Origin: a gamma proteobacterium HTCC2207
GTDB lineage: Bacteria > Pseudomonadota > Gammaproteobacteria > Pseudomonadales > Porticoccaceae
DNA: 64,000 nucleotides
Direction of reading: 5' to 3'
Assembly: GCA_905182265.1 (NCBI GenBank)
Contig: CAJJAO010000005.1
Coordinates: 18,930-82,929, forward strand
The notes below the pieces were generated by a model. It searched no databases. It saw only the letters and a list, made by a program, of their open reading frames with translations, and was not told where the DNA came from. Each line of letters starts with the position of its first letter. The first letter of the stretch is position 1. Shown here one piece after another: positions 26,290 through 35,655 of the stretch. Made by a program: the position numbers and the translations under genes.

Positions 26290-27408
26290 CTATTCGCAGT
26301 CAACGTATTCAACGACTTCAAGATCAAAGCCTGAGATACCGGTAAATTTAAACGGCGCACTCATTAGGCGCATTTTATGCACGCCCAGATCCATCAGAAT
26401 CTGCGAGCCTGTACCTACCTGCTGATAAACCACGTCCCCTGCGGGCTGGTTTTTGCCACTATTGGGATTCACAATCATTTCGATATTGTGGTCAATATCC
26501 TCTGCAGTCTCAGGGTAATAAAGCAGTACTAGTGCACCGCGACCCTCTTTAGAAATAGCTTCCATTGCTTTATGAAAAGACCAAGACGAGTAGCCCTTGT
26601 CAGATTCCAAAGCCAAAATATCTCGCGCAGAACGATTAATGTGCACGCGAGCCAACACCGGCTCATCAGTACTCACATCACCTTTAACTAAAGCAAAGTG
26701 CTTCTCGTTGCGGGCATTGTCTAGGTAAGTCTTGAGAGTAAATTCACCAAACTGGGTATTCACCTGTCGTTCATTAATACACTGGGTAGTCTTCTCTGTC
26801 ACCAGACGGTAGTGAATCAAATCTGCAATGGTGCCGATCTTTAACTGATGCTTTTCGGCAAACACTTCTAGATCATCACGACGGGCCATGGTGCCGTCTT
26901 CATTCATAATCTCGACAATCACAGCGGCAGGCTCAAAGCCCGCTATACGCGATAGATCACAGCCAGCTTCAGTGTGGCCTGCACGGCTGAGTACGCCGCC
27001 GGGCTGTGCTTTGAGCGGGAAAATATGGCCGGGCTGCACAATGTCTTCCGGGCGAGCATTGCCGGCAACCGCGGCCTGAACAGTACGCGCGCGATCTGCG
27101 GCAGAAATACCGGTAGTTACACCTTCAGCGGCTTCAATGGACAGCGTAAATGGTGTGCTGTGGCTAGACTTGTTACTGTCCCCTTCAACCATCATGCCCA
27201 ACTTAAGCTGCTCACAGCGTTGCTCGTTCAACGTCAGACAAATCAATCCGCGGGCATAAGTCGCCATGAAATTAATGTCCTGGGGTCGCACCATGGGTGC
27301 TGCCATGACAAGATCACCTTCGTTCTCACGATCTTCGTCATCCATCAGAATAACCATCTTGCCCTGACGAATATCTTCGAGTAATTCTTCTACTGTATTA
27401 AGTACCAT
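26290..27408 (-). CDS. ribB: 3,4-dihydroxy-2-butanone-4-phosphate synthase with degenerate RibA domain
   Basis: The first ~200 of 372 residues are an intact RibB domain: DDEDRENEGDLV supplies the catalytic acidic residues and HTEAGCDLSRIAG the catalytic His/Glu region. The C-terminal half resembles GTP cyclohydrolase II (ARVHINRSARDILAL, ISKEGRGALVLLYYPE) but has none of the zinc Cys residues of the CxDxLGSxRCDCGxQL motif, nor the [11 protein letters not shown] catalytic core. It should therefore only make dihydroxybutanone phosphate, with the separate RibA at 13691 supplying the other branch. Such hybrid RibBA proteins with a dead RibA half are common in gammaproteobacteria. Confidence 0.93.
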   Translation of the reverse strand: MVLNTVEELLEDIRQGKMVILMDDEDRENEGDLVMAAPMVRPQDINFMATYARGLICLTLNEQRCEQLKLGMMVEGDSNKSSHSTPFTLSIEAAEGVTTGISAADRARTVQAAVAGNARPEDIVQPGHIFPLKAQPGGVLSRAGHTEAGCDLSRIAGFEPAAVIVEIMNEDGTMARRDDLEVFAEKHQLKIGTIADLIHYRLVTEKTTQCINERQVNTQFGEFTLKTYLDNARNEKHFALVKGDVSTDEPVLARVHINRSARDILALESDKGYSSWSFHKAMEAISKEGRGALVLLYYPETAEDIDHNIEMIVNPNSGKNQPAGDVVYQQVGTGSQILMDLGVHKMRLMSAPFKFTGISGFDLEVVEYVDCE

Positions 27409-27462
27409 TTTCTCTTCTCTTCCGGTCTTGTAGATATTGCTAATTGTTATTATTGGCGCGCT

Positions 27463-28110
27463 TTACTTGCTATCAGCGGCACCTTCATCAGAGCTGCCAT
27501 TAGAACTATCAGCAGCACTATCACCGAGCAGTAATCGCTCTAGGTAACGAGCCACCAAATCGACTTCCAAATTTAGCTTAGTGCCCACTGCGTAATCACC
27601 CATCACTGTATGAGTCATAGTGTGGGGAACAATATTTAATTCGAATTCTGAGCCGTCGACTTTATTGATGGTTAAGCTAGTACCATCAACTGTGATTGAG
27701 CCTTTGTGGGCAATGTATTTTGCCAATTCACGAGGAGCGCGAATGCGGAAACGCCATGACCTTGCATCTTCGTGCAGAGAAACCACTTCGCCAATACCGT
27801 CCACGTGGCCAGACACTATGTGCCCACCAAAACGGTCGCTGGCCTGCATGGCTTTTTCTAAGTTGATGCGGCTGCCATTTTTCCAATTGCCGATAGTCGT
27901 CAAGTTTAAGCTCTCAACCGAGACGTCGGCAATAAAGCCTTCACCAGTAAGTTCAACAGCGGTTAGGCAGGCACCATTACAAGCGATGCTGTCGCCAAGT
28001 TGCACATCGGCCAGACTTAGGTTGCCGGTACGGATGGTTAGCCGCACATCGCCGCCCCGCTGTTCGAGGTCTGCGATATCGCCAATGGCACTGATAATTC
28101 CTGTGAACAT
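27463..28110 (-). CDS. ribE: Riboflavin synthase alpha subunit
   Basis: This enzyme dismutates two lumazines into riboflavin. The product starts MFTGIISAIGDI, as usual, and has two homologous beta-barrel halves, with the catalytic/ligand segments SIACNGACLTAVEL near residue 42 and GSITVDGTSLTINKV near residue 137. Its 215 residues include a Ser/Gly/Asp-rich tail of about 18 residues (SAADSSNGSSDEGAADSK) that is longer than in most homologues. No FMN riboswitch was found upstream. Confidence 0.94.
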   Translation of the reverse strand: MFTGIISAIGDIADLEQRGGDVRLTIRTGNLSLADVQLGDSIACNGACLTAVELTGEGFIADVSVESLNLTTIGNWKNGSRINLEKAMQASDRFGGHIVSGHVDGIGEVVSLHEDARSWRFRIRAPRELAKYIAHKGSITVDGTSLTINKVDGSEFELNIVPHTMTHTVMGDYAVGTKLNLEVDLVARYLERLLLGDSAADSSNGSSDEGAADSK

Positions 28111-28255
28111 AATATTGAACCTTCTAAATTTACTTTAATCGATCTTAATCAATTTTGTGCACCGGTTGCGATGACTGAGAGACTACAACCTAATTTATGC
28201 GTTCTAAACGCCTTTTAAAAAAACTTTGCCCTAACGCATAACTCGAGGGCTGAGG

Positions 28256-28351
28256 GGTAGGTGGGTATTTCTGAGACCTTCGGCAGCAGGGATGCTGACG
28301 AGGAGCTTACAGGGACGTACTTGCAGCGCGTCTCAGAAATACCCACCTACC
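28256..28351. repeat. Long perfect inverted repeat (possible mobile palindrome) between ribD and ribE
   Basis: The left arm at 28256-28277 (begins GGTAGGTGGGTATTTCTGAG) and the right arm at 28330-28351 (ends AATACCCACCTACC) are a perfect 22-bp inverted repeat around 52 bp. The interior carries its own small hairpin (CAGCA, GGGA, TGCTG) and the phrase CAGGGACGTACTTGCAGCG. It sits in a 316-bp gap (28111-28426) inside an otherwise tight operon, and the rest of the gap holds no gene. The structure fits an intergenic palindromic repeat element or a strong transcript hairpin. It is not an FMN riboswitch. Confidence 0.85.
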
Positions 28352-28426
28352 TCTTTAGCCTAATCTTTAACCCAGCCTTTAACCCAATCTTTAGCACCCA
28401 ACCATTACCGCCAACCAGGCACTAAA

Positions 28427-29542
28427 TCAATAATCCTTATCCGGATACAACGTGATACGAATATCCTCACCAATCTGCCTCATATCCCTAACCGACAACG
28501 CCAAGTGCGCATCAATAGTCTGAATAGGCAAATTAAACATCGGCCGCGCCTCATTGCCAAACAGCTTGGGCGCCCAATAGCACACCAACTCATCCAACAA
28601 ACCTTCCGCAATAAAAGCACCAGCTAAGCCAGCACCAGCCTCGACTAAGACCTGATTGCAACCACGCACTGCCAACTCCACAAGCAAAGCCTGCAAATCA
28701 ACATGCCCAGCCATCGCCGGCAAAAAAATCACCTCAGCACCAGCAGCCACCAAAGCCTCAGCCTTAGCTCGCTGTTCCGGACCATCTAAGGTCGCAACCG
28801 CAGTATCACCAGGCTGCTGAAACATTCGCGCCTCAGGGGACATAAGCAACTGAGCATCAACCACCACACGAAGAGGCTGGCGAAGCTCATCTTCAACACC
28901 AACATCAGCGCTGGTTATACGCACAGTCAGAGATGGATCGTCCATTTTTTGTGTGCCAATACCCGTAATAATTGCGCAGTTGGCAGCCCGTAGGCGCTGC
29001 ACATCAGCACGCGCTGCCGGCGTCGTAATCCACTGGCTCTGGCCACTCGCCATAGCCGTGCGACCATCCAAGCTTGACGCCATTTTCACCGTCACCCAAG
29101 GCGTACCCTGTTCATGACGCTTTATAAAACCTTTGTTGATATCCCGCGCCTGATCTTCCAAGAGGCCCACCTCAACTTCAATACCAGCATCCTGACATTT
29201 TTTGATACCAGCGCCAGCCACCTGAGGGTTCGGATCTTCACAAGCCACCACCACTCGGGTTACACCAGCGGCAATCAGCGCATCGGCACAGGGGCCAGTG
29301 TTACCCTGATGACTGCAAGGCTCCAAGGTGACATAGGCTGTGGCGCCGGAAGTATCACCGGCCCCCGACAGCGCTTCTATCTCAGCATGGTTGCCGCCAG
29401 CGGGTCGAGTAAACCCTTCACCAATAATCTTTCCATCTCGGGTAATAACACAGCCAACCGCAGGGTTAGGCGAACTTGTGAAACGGGCCTTGGTAGCAAG
29501 CTGCAGGGCTCGCGACATCATCTCGCGGTCAATAGTGCTCAT
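28427..29542 (-). CDS. ribD: Bifunctional diaminohydroxyphosphoribosylaminopyrimidine deaminase / uracil reductase
   Basis: RibD carries out the second and third riboflavin steps. The N-terminal deaminase shows the zinc motifs HAEIEAL near residue 53 and PCSHQGNTGPC near residue 76. The C-terminal NADPH reductase shows VTVKMASSLDGRTA near residue 151 and VEAGAGLAGAF near residue 300. Its ATG overlaps the nrdR stop by one base (TAATG). Length is 371, as usual. Confidence 0.95.
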   Translation of the reverse strand: MSTIDREMMSRALQLATKARFTSSPNPAVGCVITRDGKIIGEGFTRPAGGNHAEIEALSGAGDTSGATAYVTLEPCSHQGNTGPCADALIAAGVTRVVVACEDPNPQVAGAGIKKCQDAGIEVEVGLLEDQARDINKGFIKRHEQGTPWVTVKMASSLDGRTAMASGQSQWITTPAARADVQRLRAANCAIITGIGTQKMDDPSLTVRITSADVGVEDELRQPLRVVVDAQLLMSPEARMFQQPGDTAVATLDGPEQRAKAEALVAAGAEVIFLPAMAGHVDLQALLVELAVRGCNQVLVEAGAGLAGAFIAEGLLDELVCYWAPKLFGNEARPMFNLPIQTIDAHLALSVRDMRQIGEDIRITLYPDKDY

Positions 29543-30015
29543 TACTCGTCAGCCTCTGAAGGCTTTTTTGCCGTTAGTCGATTGAGTTCGTCTTGGAATT
29601 CGCTGAGGTCTTGAAAACTGCGGTAGACCGAGGCAAAGCGCACATAGGCTACCTCGTCTAATTCGCGCAGCTGACGCATCACCTCTTCACCGACGATGCG
29701 CGACGGCACTTCTCGCTCGCCAGTAACCTGTAAAAAGTGCTTGATCTGCGAGAGAGAAACTTCGATTTTTTCGATAGAGACTGGGCGCTTCTCTAGGGCT
29801 CGTTGCAAGCCAGCGCGAAGCTTATTTTCGTCAAAAGGTTCGCGACTGCCGTCGGTTTTAATCACCCTTGGCATCACTAACTCAGCTAGCTCATAGGTGG
29901 TAAAACGTTCGCTGCATTCCACACATTCACGGCGCCTACGCACCTGCCCGCCATCGGCGACCAGACGTGAATCAACAACCTTGGTGTCATCAGCATTACA
30001 GAACGGACAATACAT
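29542..30015 (-). CDS. nrdR: Transcriptional repressor NrdR
   Basis: NrdR represses ribonucleotide reductase genes, sensing ATP/dATP. The 157-residue product has the N-terminal zinc ribbon (CPFC near residue 3, CVEC near residue 31) with the basic stretch between, followed by an ATP-cone domain ([18 protein letters not shown] onward). It leads the nrdR-ribD cluster, the conserved gammaproteobacterial order. No ribonucleotide reductase gene is in this window. Confidence 0.95.
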   Translation of the reverse strand: MYCPFCNADDTKVVDSRLVADGGQVRRRRECVECSERFTTYELAELVMPRVIKTDGSREPFDENKLRAGLQRALEKRPVSIEKIEVSLSQIKHFLQVTGEREVPSRIVGEEVMRQLRELDEVAYVRFASVYRSFQDLSEFQDELNRLTAKKPSEADE

Positions 30016-30110
30016 AGCAGCACATCAAAAATTTGGTGGCGCATTCTAACACAGACTCAGGCTATTTAAGCTCTCCTTAAACACCGTCTGTGCAACCCTA
30101 AAGAGTATAC

Positions 30111-30839
30111 CTAAGGTTGGTCCATGGCGGGGACAGAGACGTCCTCACCGGAATGAATATATTGCGTGCCCTGCTTGGAGAAAACCGTGCGGTGACGGGG
30201 CCCCGGCAGCATTGGCTCGATACTGTCATAACCAGCATCGCCGGGATACAGACAGACCATTGCACCATCGACTTTGCACAGTCGAGGAGTCACTTCGTAG
30301 GGGTCGCGCAGTGCCAGCCTTTCACAGGCCTCTGCCGCTGTTTGATAATGACCAATAAGGCGCATGGACAGATAGGTGGGCGGCATCAAATTGAGCTCCC
30401 CGCCATAGTGCAAATCAAGTGCCTGCTGCGGTCTCATCCACTGGAATTCGTGTATTTCACCGTCATCGATAAGAATATCCGCTGCATCTCGCTGAGCATG
30501 GGCAGCAAAGAACCAGGTGGCAAACCGTCGGCCCTCGCCTTCTGGCGTGGTCCAGTTACAGAAGTGCACTAGGCCATCCTCTTCGATACTAACCCCGCAC
30601 TCCTCATGCACCTCTCGAACGGCAGCAACTTTTGCGGCCTCAAGTTCGGTTTTAGCAGCTTTTATTTCTGGCTGATCTATGGCACCACCAGGAAAAACCC
30701 AGGCACCGCCGGCAAAAGCCAATTTGGCATTGCGTCGCAACAACAGAGTTTCGAGCCCCTGCTCTGTGTCACGTAAAAGTACCGCTGTAGCGGCCAATCG
30801 AAGACTGTTATCGCCCATAGTCTGCATCTCACCCATCAA
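30111..30839 (-). CDS. Nudix hydrolase
   Basis: The 242-residue product has a Nudix fold with an N-terminal AATAVLLRDTEQG strand, GGAWVFPGGAID, and the Nudix helix as REVHEECGV near residue 78. The spacing between the Gly-rich part and the RExxEExG core is longer than the classical 23-residue box, as in NUDT19/RP2-like members. These often act on CoA derivatives. Substrate here is unknown. It is a single gene, 86 bp after glyA on the same strand with a terminator between. Confidence 0.85.
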   Translation of the reverse strand: MMGEMQTMGDNSLRLAATAVLLRDTEQGLETLLLRRNAKLAFAGGAWVFPGGAIDQPEIKAAKTELEAAKVAAVREVHEECGVSIEEDGLVHFCNWTTPEGEGRRFATWFFAAHAQRDAADILIDDGEIHEFQWMRPQQALDLHYGGELNLMPPTYLSMRLIGHYQTAAEACERLALRDPYEVTPRLCKVDGAMVCLYPGDAGYDSIEPMLPGPRHRTVFSKQGTQYIHSGEDVSVPAMDQP

Positions 30840-30876
30840 TAAATATCAAATATAAAGACCCAAAATGAAGAGCAAA

Positions 30877-30908
30877 AAAAAGCCCCAATAAACATATTGG
30901 GGCTTTTT
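30877..30908. terminator. Rho-independent terminator of glyA (works on both strands)
   Basis: AAAAGCCCCAATA, an AACA loop (30891-30894) and TATTGGGGCTTTT form a perfect stem of about 14 bp with A and T tracts on either side. It lies 18 bp past the glyA stop on the minus strand, upstream of the Nudix gene. Confidence 0.92.
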
Positions 30909-30925
30909 ACACTGCTTGGCAAAGC

Positions 30926-32185
30926 TTATCCGTAAACAGGGAAGCGTTTGCAAATAGCCAAGACTTGTTCTTTCACCTCGGCAACCACCTGCTCCGAAGT
31001 GCCATTCTCTAAGCTATCAAGAATATCGCACATCCAATGGGTGAGCTGAATTGTTTCATCAATACCGAAACCGCGAGTCGTGATCGCCGGCGTACCAACA
31101 CGCAATCCAGAGGTCACGAACGGAGAGCGCGGGTCATTGGGAACTGCATTTTTGTTGACAGTGATAAAGGCTTCGCCCATGGCACGGTCGGCATCAGTAC
31201 CTGTGTACTCTTTGCCTATCAGGCTCACCAGCATCAGATGATTTTCGGTACCATTGGAAACGATATTAATGCCGCGCTCCATAAAGGTCGCTGCCATTAC
31301 CTTAGCGTTAGCGACTACCTGCTTTTGGTAGACCACAAACTCTTCGCTAGCCGCTTCTTTAAAGGCAATTGCTTTGGCCGCAATCACATGACAGAGAGGG
31401 CCGCCCTGGCTTCCTGGGAACAGCGCTGAATTAACTTTCTTAGCGACCGCTTCGTCGTTGGTAATGACAATACCGCCACGAGGACCACGCAGAGTTTTGT
31501 GAGTTGTAGAGGTCACAACATGGGCATGAGGCACTGGGTTTGGATAGACGCCAGCGGCAATCAAACCAGAGACGTGAGCCATGTCCACCATGAGATAGGC
31601 GCCAACTTTATCGGCGATCTCGCGAAAACGAGCCCAATCCATAATGCCTGAATAGGCAGAGAACCCGGCAATAATCATTGCTGGCTTGTGCTCTATCGCT
31701 AGCGCTTCAACCTGTTCGTAATCAATCAGACCAGTATCGGCATTTAGCCCGTACTGCACTGCATTGTAGAGTTTGCCAGAAAAGTTTGGCTTGGCACCAT
31801 GAGTCAGGTGACCGCCATCGGCCAGGCTCATACCCAAAATAGTATCGCCACCCTTAATAAGCGCCAAAAATACCGCACTGTTAGCCTGAGAACCTGAGTG
31901 AGGCTGCACATTGGCATAGCCCGCGCCATAGAGGCTCTTAAGTCGTTCAATCGCTAACTCTTCGGCGATATCAACAAATTCGCAGCCACCGTAGTAGCGT
32001 TTGCCCGGGTAACCCTCAGCATATTTATTGGTCATCTTGCCGCCCTGAGCTTCCATAACCGCTGGGCTGGTGTAGTTTTCCGAAGCAATCAACTCAATAT
32101 GCTGCTCTTGGCGTTGATCTTCCTGCTGAATGGCCTGCCATAACTCGGGGTCAAACTTTGCAATTGTCTGGTCTTGATCAAACAT
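30926..32185 (-). CDS. glyA: Serine hydroxymethyltransferase
   Basis: GlyA interconverts serine and glycine with tetrahydrofolate, the main source of one-carbon units. The 419-residue PLP enzyme shows the Schiff-base lysine in [16 protein letters not shown] near residue 231, and [19 protein letters not shown] near the N-terminus. Length and motifs are standard. It is monocistronic with a strong terminator. No glycine riboswitch is recognisable in the 101 bp upstream. Confidence 0.97.
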   Translation of the reverse strand: MFDQDQTIAKFDPELWQAIQQEDQRQEQHIELIASENYTSPAVMEAQGGKMTNKYAEGYPGKRYYGGCEFVDIAEELAIERLKSLYGAGYANVQPHSGSQANSAVFLALIKGGDTILGMSLADGGHLTHGAKPNFSGKLYNAVQYGLNADTGLIDYEQVEALAIEHKPAMIIAGFSAYSGIMDWARFREIADKVGAYLMVDMAHVSGLIAAGVYPNPVPHAHVVTSTTHKTLRGPRGGIVITNDEAVAKKVNSALFPGSQGGPLCHVIAAKAIAFKEAASEEFVVYQKQVVANAKVMAATFMERGINIVSNGTENHLMLVSLIGKEYTGTDADRAMGEAFITVNKNAVPNDPRSPFVTSGLRVGTPAITTRGFGIDETIQLTHWMCDILDSLENGTSEQVVAEVKEQVLAICKRFPVYG

Positions 32186-32286
32186 AGAATATAAATTCCT
32201 TGAAGGAGGGGTAATAACAAGATCGATTGGAGCGCGGGATTATATCTGAAATGGAGTCGCTCTTGAAGTCGAAAAGCGTCTGAAAA

Positions 32287-33618
32287 CTACTTCTTTCGAC
32301 GCTTTTCGAACAGAGCCATGGCTTCGATATGAGTGGTATGGGGAAACATGTCCATCACCCCTACGGCCTTTAATTTATAACCAGCATCATTGAGCACAGC
32401 TGCATCTCTCACCAAGGTCGATGCGTGACAGGAAATATACACCACATGCTTGGCACCGGACTTGGCCACCCAAGGCATGACGCCCGCCGCACCATTACGA
32501 GGCGGGTCGAGAACAACCAAATCGATATCCCCGGTTTTAGCCAGAGTATTGCCAGACCCTAAATTAGCCATGCCAACGCCGCGGCTGAGATCCGCCACGG
32601 TAAACTCAACATTGCTAATATCATTATGGCGAGCATTTGCGATAGCGCCTTTGACCAAACTAGGCAGCCCCTCGACACCGATAACATGGTCAAAACACTG
32701 GGTTAAGGGCAGAGATAGATTGCCAGTGCCGCAGAACAGATCGACGGCAGTACCGCCATGTTCCGGCAGTAAGCTGATCATTTGCGCAATCATTTCGCGA
32801 TTAATTTGGCCATTCACCTGGATAAATTGGCCGGGCTCAAAATTGATACTGATATCGTCTGTTACAGCAAAATTGAGATGGTCCGTACCTGCATCAAGGC
32901 GGGTAAACCTTTCCTGCTTGCCAGCCTTCCACCAAAGTTGCACCGGGCCACGAGCCTCTTTTTCCAGAGACTCAACCATTGCGGGCACCTCTTCATCGGC
33001 GGGGAAACGACTCGCCTCTACGGCGATAGCAATACTCTTGTCACCAGAGATTAACTCCACTTCAAAGATACGAATATCCCCAGGTAGACTTCTCAGCCAA
33101 GCGGGTAATAGGGCAACCGCCTGAGGCAGTGGCGCTGTAAGTACGGGACATTCGGTAATAGGCTCAATTCTGCGGCTACCAGCATTGCGAAAGCCAATCA
33201 GAAACTTACCATCTTTTGCACGCTGCACTGCCAATCGAGCGCGGCGCCGATAACCCCAATGAGGTGCACTAAGAGGAGGCAATATTGTTTCAGCGACAAG
33301 TCCTCCATGAGCCAGGCTATCGAGCAACTGCTTCTGTTTAAAGTCCACCTGCCGACCGTGATCCAAATGCTGCAAACTGCAGCCTCCGCAGCGTGAAAAA
33401 TGCTTACAGTCGGGCTCTACACGGTCATCGGATGACTCAATAATATTGGTAGCACGACCTTCATCGTAGTTTCGCTTGCGGTTGGTGTAGCGAAACTCTA
33501 TGGTTTCACCGGGCAACGCACCGCTAACAAAACAGGCCTTGCCGTCAATCCGCCCCACTCCACGGCCATCATGACTCAGATCAACAATTTCGCAGCTGAG
33601 TGTTTGCTTTTCGCTCAT
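32287..33618 (-). CDS. rlmD: 23S rRNA (uracil-1939-C5)-methyltransferase RlmD
   Basis: The enzyme methylates U1939 of 23S rRNA using SAM. An N-terminal TRAM domain is followed by the [4Fe-4S] ligands in CKHFSRCGGC (plus Cys of ECPVLT), the SAM motif VDLFCGTGNLSLPL, and the catalytic Cys in VVYISCHASTLVRDA. I prefer ATG 33618 (443 residues), as the TRAM domain starts there (SEKQTLSCEIVDLSHDGRG). An upstream ATG at 33687 adds 23 residues without a clear ribosome binding site. Confidence 0.93.
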   Translation of the reverse strand: MSEKQTLSCEIVDLSHDGRGVGRIDGKACFVSGALPGETIEFRYTNRKRNYDEGRATNIIESSDDRVEPDCKHFSRCGGCSLQHLDHGRQVDFKQKQLLDSLAHGGLVAETILPPLSAPHWGYRRRARLAVQRAKDGKFLIGFRNAGSRRIEPITECPVLTAPLPQAVALLPAWLRSLPGDIRIFEVELISGDKSIAIAVEASRFPADEEVPAMVESLEKEARGPVQLWWKAGKQERFTRLDAGTDHLNFAVTDDISINFEPGQFIQVNGQINREMIAQMISLLPEHGGTAVDLFCGTGNLSLPLTQCFDHVIGVEGLPSLVKGAIANARHNDISNVEFTVADLSRGVGMANLGSGNTLAKTGDIDLVVLDPPRNGAAGVMPWVAKSGAKHVVYISCHASTLVRDAAVLNDAGYKLKAVGVMDMFPHTTHIEAMALFEKRRKK

Positions 33619-33767
33619 TAACTTGCCATTTTTAAGTGGTGGGATTGGCCGCGATAGTAGCAGATCAGCGCGCTCAACCCGAGACATGAATCACAGCTTG
33701 AAGTAAATTTACATCACAGTGATAACGCCGGATAATTCAAGCCTGACGAGAGAAAAGGAGATTACTA

Positions 33768-34304
33768 ATGGACACTAAAAATACAACAGAAGAATGGAGC
33801 TGGCTGAGTAAGCTATTTCACTGGCTCACTGCACTACTGATTTTTATTCAAATCCCCCTAGGGTTTTATGCCGAAAGCCTCAGACTATCACCGTTAAAAA
33901 TCGATGTGTTTGTCTGGCACAAATCCCTTGGCATGCTAGTATTTTTGCTGGTAATAGTAAGACTGTTATGGCGTATTAAGAGCACTATTCCTATTGCTCT
34001 GGCAAACAGCAGACTGCAAAAAATACTTGCCTCTGCGGCCCACGGAATACTCTATGGGCTGATGCTCGCTCTGCCGCTATCAGGTTGGGTGACTTCGTCT
34101 GCAAGCAATTTCCCCGTGAAATTATTTTGGCTTATACCTCTGCCATCGATTGTGGGCCCAGATGATGCGCTAAAGTCTATTGCCGCCGAAGTTCATGAAA
34201 TCTGCGTATTTGTGTTAATCGCTATTTTAATCGTGCATATTGGTGCAGCACTTAGACATCAGTTAATGCTGGGTGACAACGCCCTCAAACGAATGTGGTT
34301 TTAA
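33768..34304 (+). CDS. Cytochrome b561 family protein (YceJ-like)
   Basis: This 178-residue, four-helix inner-membrane protein of the prokaryotic cytochrome b561 type would carry two b hemes and pass electrons to or from ubiquinone. Candidate heme histidines are in WLSKLFHWLTALLIFIQ, VFVWHKSLGMLVF, AAHGILYGLMLALPLSGW and IVHIGAALRHQ. A strong AAAGGAG precedes the ATG. It starts an operon with two YceI-like proteins, the same pairing as yceJ-yceI in E. coli. Confidence 0.9.
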   Translation: MDTKNTTEEWSWLSKLFHWLTALLIFIQIPLGFYAESLRLSPLKIDVFVWHKSLGMLVFLLVIVRLLWRIKSTIPIALANSRLQKILASAAHGILYGLMLALPLSGWVTSSASNFPVKLFWLIPLPSIVGPDDALKSIAAEVHEICVFVLIAILIVHIGAALRHQLMLGDNALKRMWF

Positions 34305-34308
34305 AGTA

Positions 34309-34914
34309 ATGCGGTCATCTAAAAAAATATTTACTCCGGTAGTAATTTTAGCCCTGCTAGGCCTAGCAGGCTTACTAATAAGTAGCCAGAAAATTTATGC
34401 CGACCAATGGCAGTCCCAAAGCGCGAATAGCCATTTGTATTTTGCCCCCAGTTGGGAAGGGTTGCCCATTAATGGTGCTTTTAAACAGTTTGCCGTGACC
34501 CTAAGCCGCGATGAAAACGATCAGCCCCAAAGCCTTAGTGTAAGCGTCCAAATTTCCAGTGCAGATATGGGTACTGCAGATTTCAACGAAGCGATTCAAA
34601 TGACTGAGTGGTTTAACGGCAGTACTTTTGCCGAGGCCGTCTTTAACAGTAACACCATTACTTCAGTTGAGTCAGATGATCCCCGTGCCCAGTTTATTGC
34701 CCAAGGCATTCTGCAATTAAAGGGCGTCGAAAGAAACATTCAGGTCCCTTTTAGCTGGTCAGAGCCTGCCGACGGCAATGCATTAATGGCAGGCGCACTC
34801 AGTTTAGGCCGCAACGACTTTGCCATTGGCACAGGAGAGTGGGCCGGTGGTGATCAAATTGGTCTCGCGGTTAAAGTGTGGTTTGACCTTGTCTTGGAGT
34901 CTGCCAATGACTAG
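34309..34914 (+). CDS. YceI family periplasmic lipid-binding protein
   Basis: This YceI-type lipocalin-like beta barrel has an N-terminal signal/anchor segment (FTPVVILALLGLAGLLISSQKI split by the cleavage region). Members bind polyisoprenoids such as ubiquinone precursors. I chose ATG 34309, four bases after the cytochrome b561 stop; the longer frame from 34273 lies inside that gene. Ligand-binding strands such as ADMGTADFNEAI and the final DFAIGTGEW fit the family. It overlaps the following YceI-like lipoprotein by 8 bp. Confidence 0.88.
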   Translation: MRSSKKIFTPVVILALLGLAGLLISSQKIYADQWQSQSANSHLYFAPSWEGLPINGAFKQFAVTLSRDENDQPQSLSVSVQISSADMGTADFNEAIQMTEWFNGSTFAEAVFNSNTITSVESDDPRAQFIAQGILQLKGVERNIQVPFSWSEPADGNALMAGALSLGRNDFAIGTGEWAGGDQIGLAVKVWFDLVLESAND

Positions 34915-35641
34915 GGCCCTGCCGAGCGGTCTGTTTAGAGCCCTGCCGGTCCGGCAATTTTTTGTACTGCCGTTACTGTTTTTGATACAGGGCTGCAGCA
35001 ACTACTCAGCCCTTTCTACCAATCAAACAGAGCCCGCAGGCTTCCCCAGTGATCGCTACCAGCAAGCTGACCCCAACTATGTCTACCCCTTAGATAGCGA
35101 AGCCTCTCAGATTATTGTGACTGTCCGTCGAGGCGGCTTGATGGCCAGACTGGGCCACGACCATATAGTCTCGAGCAATCATGTTCAGGGCTTTATCTTT
35201 TTGGACTCTGGGAGCGGCCAATGTACCGCAGACCTGTTTGTTCCAATCGGTATGTTAGAGGTCGACAATGCCAAGCTGCGAACTCTGGCAGCAATGACAA
35301 CTACGCCATCGGCCGCCGACATTAAGGGCACCAGGGGTAATATGTTGAAGAGTATTGAAGGCGAGGTTTTTCCCTTTGCCCAGTTGCATAGCAGCGACTG
35401 TTTTACATCGGTATCAGGGAATAAAAGCACTGTAGAACTTACTATTCATGGGGTCACGCAGCAACGGAAGCTCGACATTGCTCTAGAACAGGCCAGAGGG
35501 GATGAACTAGTGATAAGCGGTACTTTTTCAATTTTGCAGAGCGACTTTGGTATAACCCCATTTTCGATTATGAACGGGCTCATTAAGGTAGAAGACAAGC
35601 TCGACTTAAGCTTTCGCTTAATAGCCAAAAAGTCTTTATAG
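34907..35641 (+). CDS. YceI-like lipoprotein
   Basis: This is a second, divergent YceI-type protein, about 244 residues, with a lipoprotein signal ending in LLFLIQGCSN (lipobox Cys about residue 28). The conserved GGLMARLGHDHIVSS after the first strand and IHGVTQQRKLDIAL later support the family. The start ATG 34907 overlaps the previous stop. Two YceI proteins behind one cytochrome b561 suggest a quinone- or isoprenoid-handling redox module in the periplasm; that role is inferred. Confidence 0.82.
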   Translation: MTRALPSGLFRALPVRQFFVLPLLFLIQGCSNYSALSTNQTEPAGFPSDRYQQADPNYVYPLDSEASQIIVTVRRGGLMARLGHDHIVSSNHVQGFIFLDSGSGQCTADLFVPIGMLEVDNAKLRTLAAMTTTPSAADIKGTRGNMLKSIEGEVFPFAQLHSSDCFTSVSGNKSTVELTIHGVTQQRKLDIALEQARGDELVISGTFSILQSDFGITPFSIMNGLIKVEDKLDLSFRLIAKKSL

Positions 35642-35655
35642 CATTTCAGCAAGAA

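Noticed and set aside
27409..28426. FMN riboswitch expected upstream of riboflavin genes
   Set aside because: None of the conserved RFN element blocks is visible before ribE or ribBA. The structured sequence at 28256-28351 is a simple long inverted repeat.
33720..33749. ECF promoter for the cytochrome b561-YceI operon
   Set aside because: TGATAA, 18 bp, TGACGA only half matches, and the predicted start site would fall within the Shine-Dalgarno, leaving almost no leader.
34273..34308. Upstream start for the first YceI gene
   Set aside because: It would lie inside the cytochrome b561 gene and add a stretch without signal-peptide character; ATG 34309 gives a normal signal segment.
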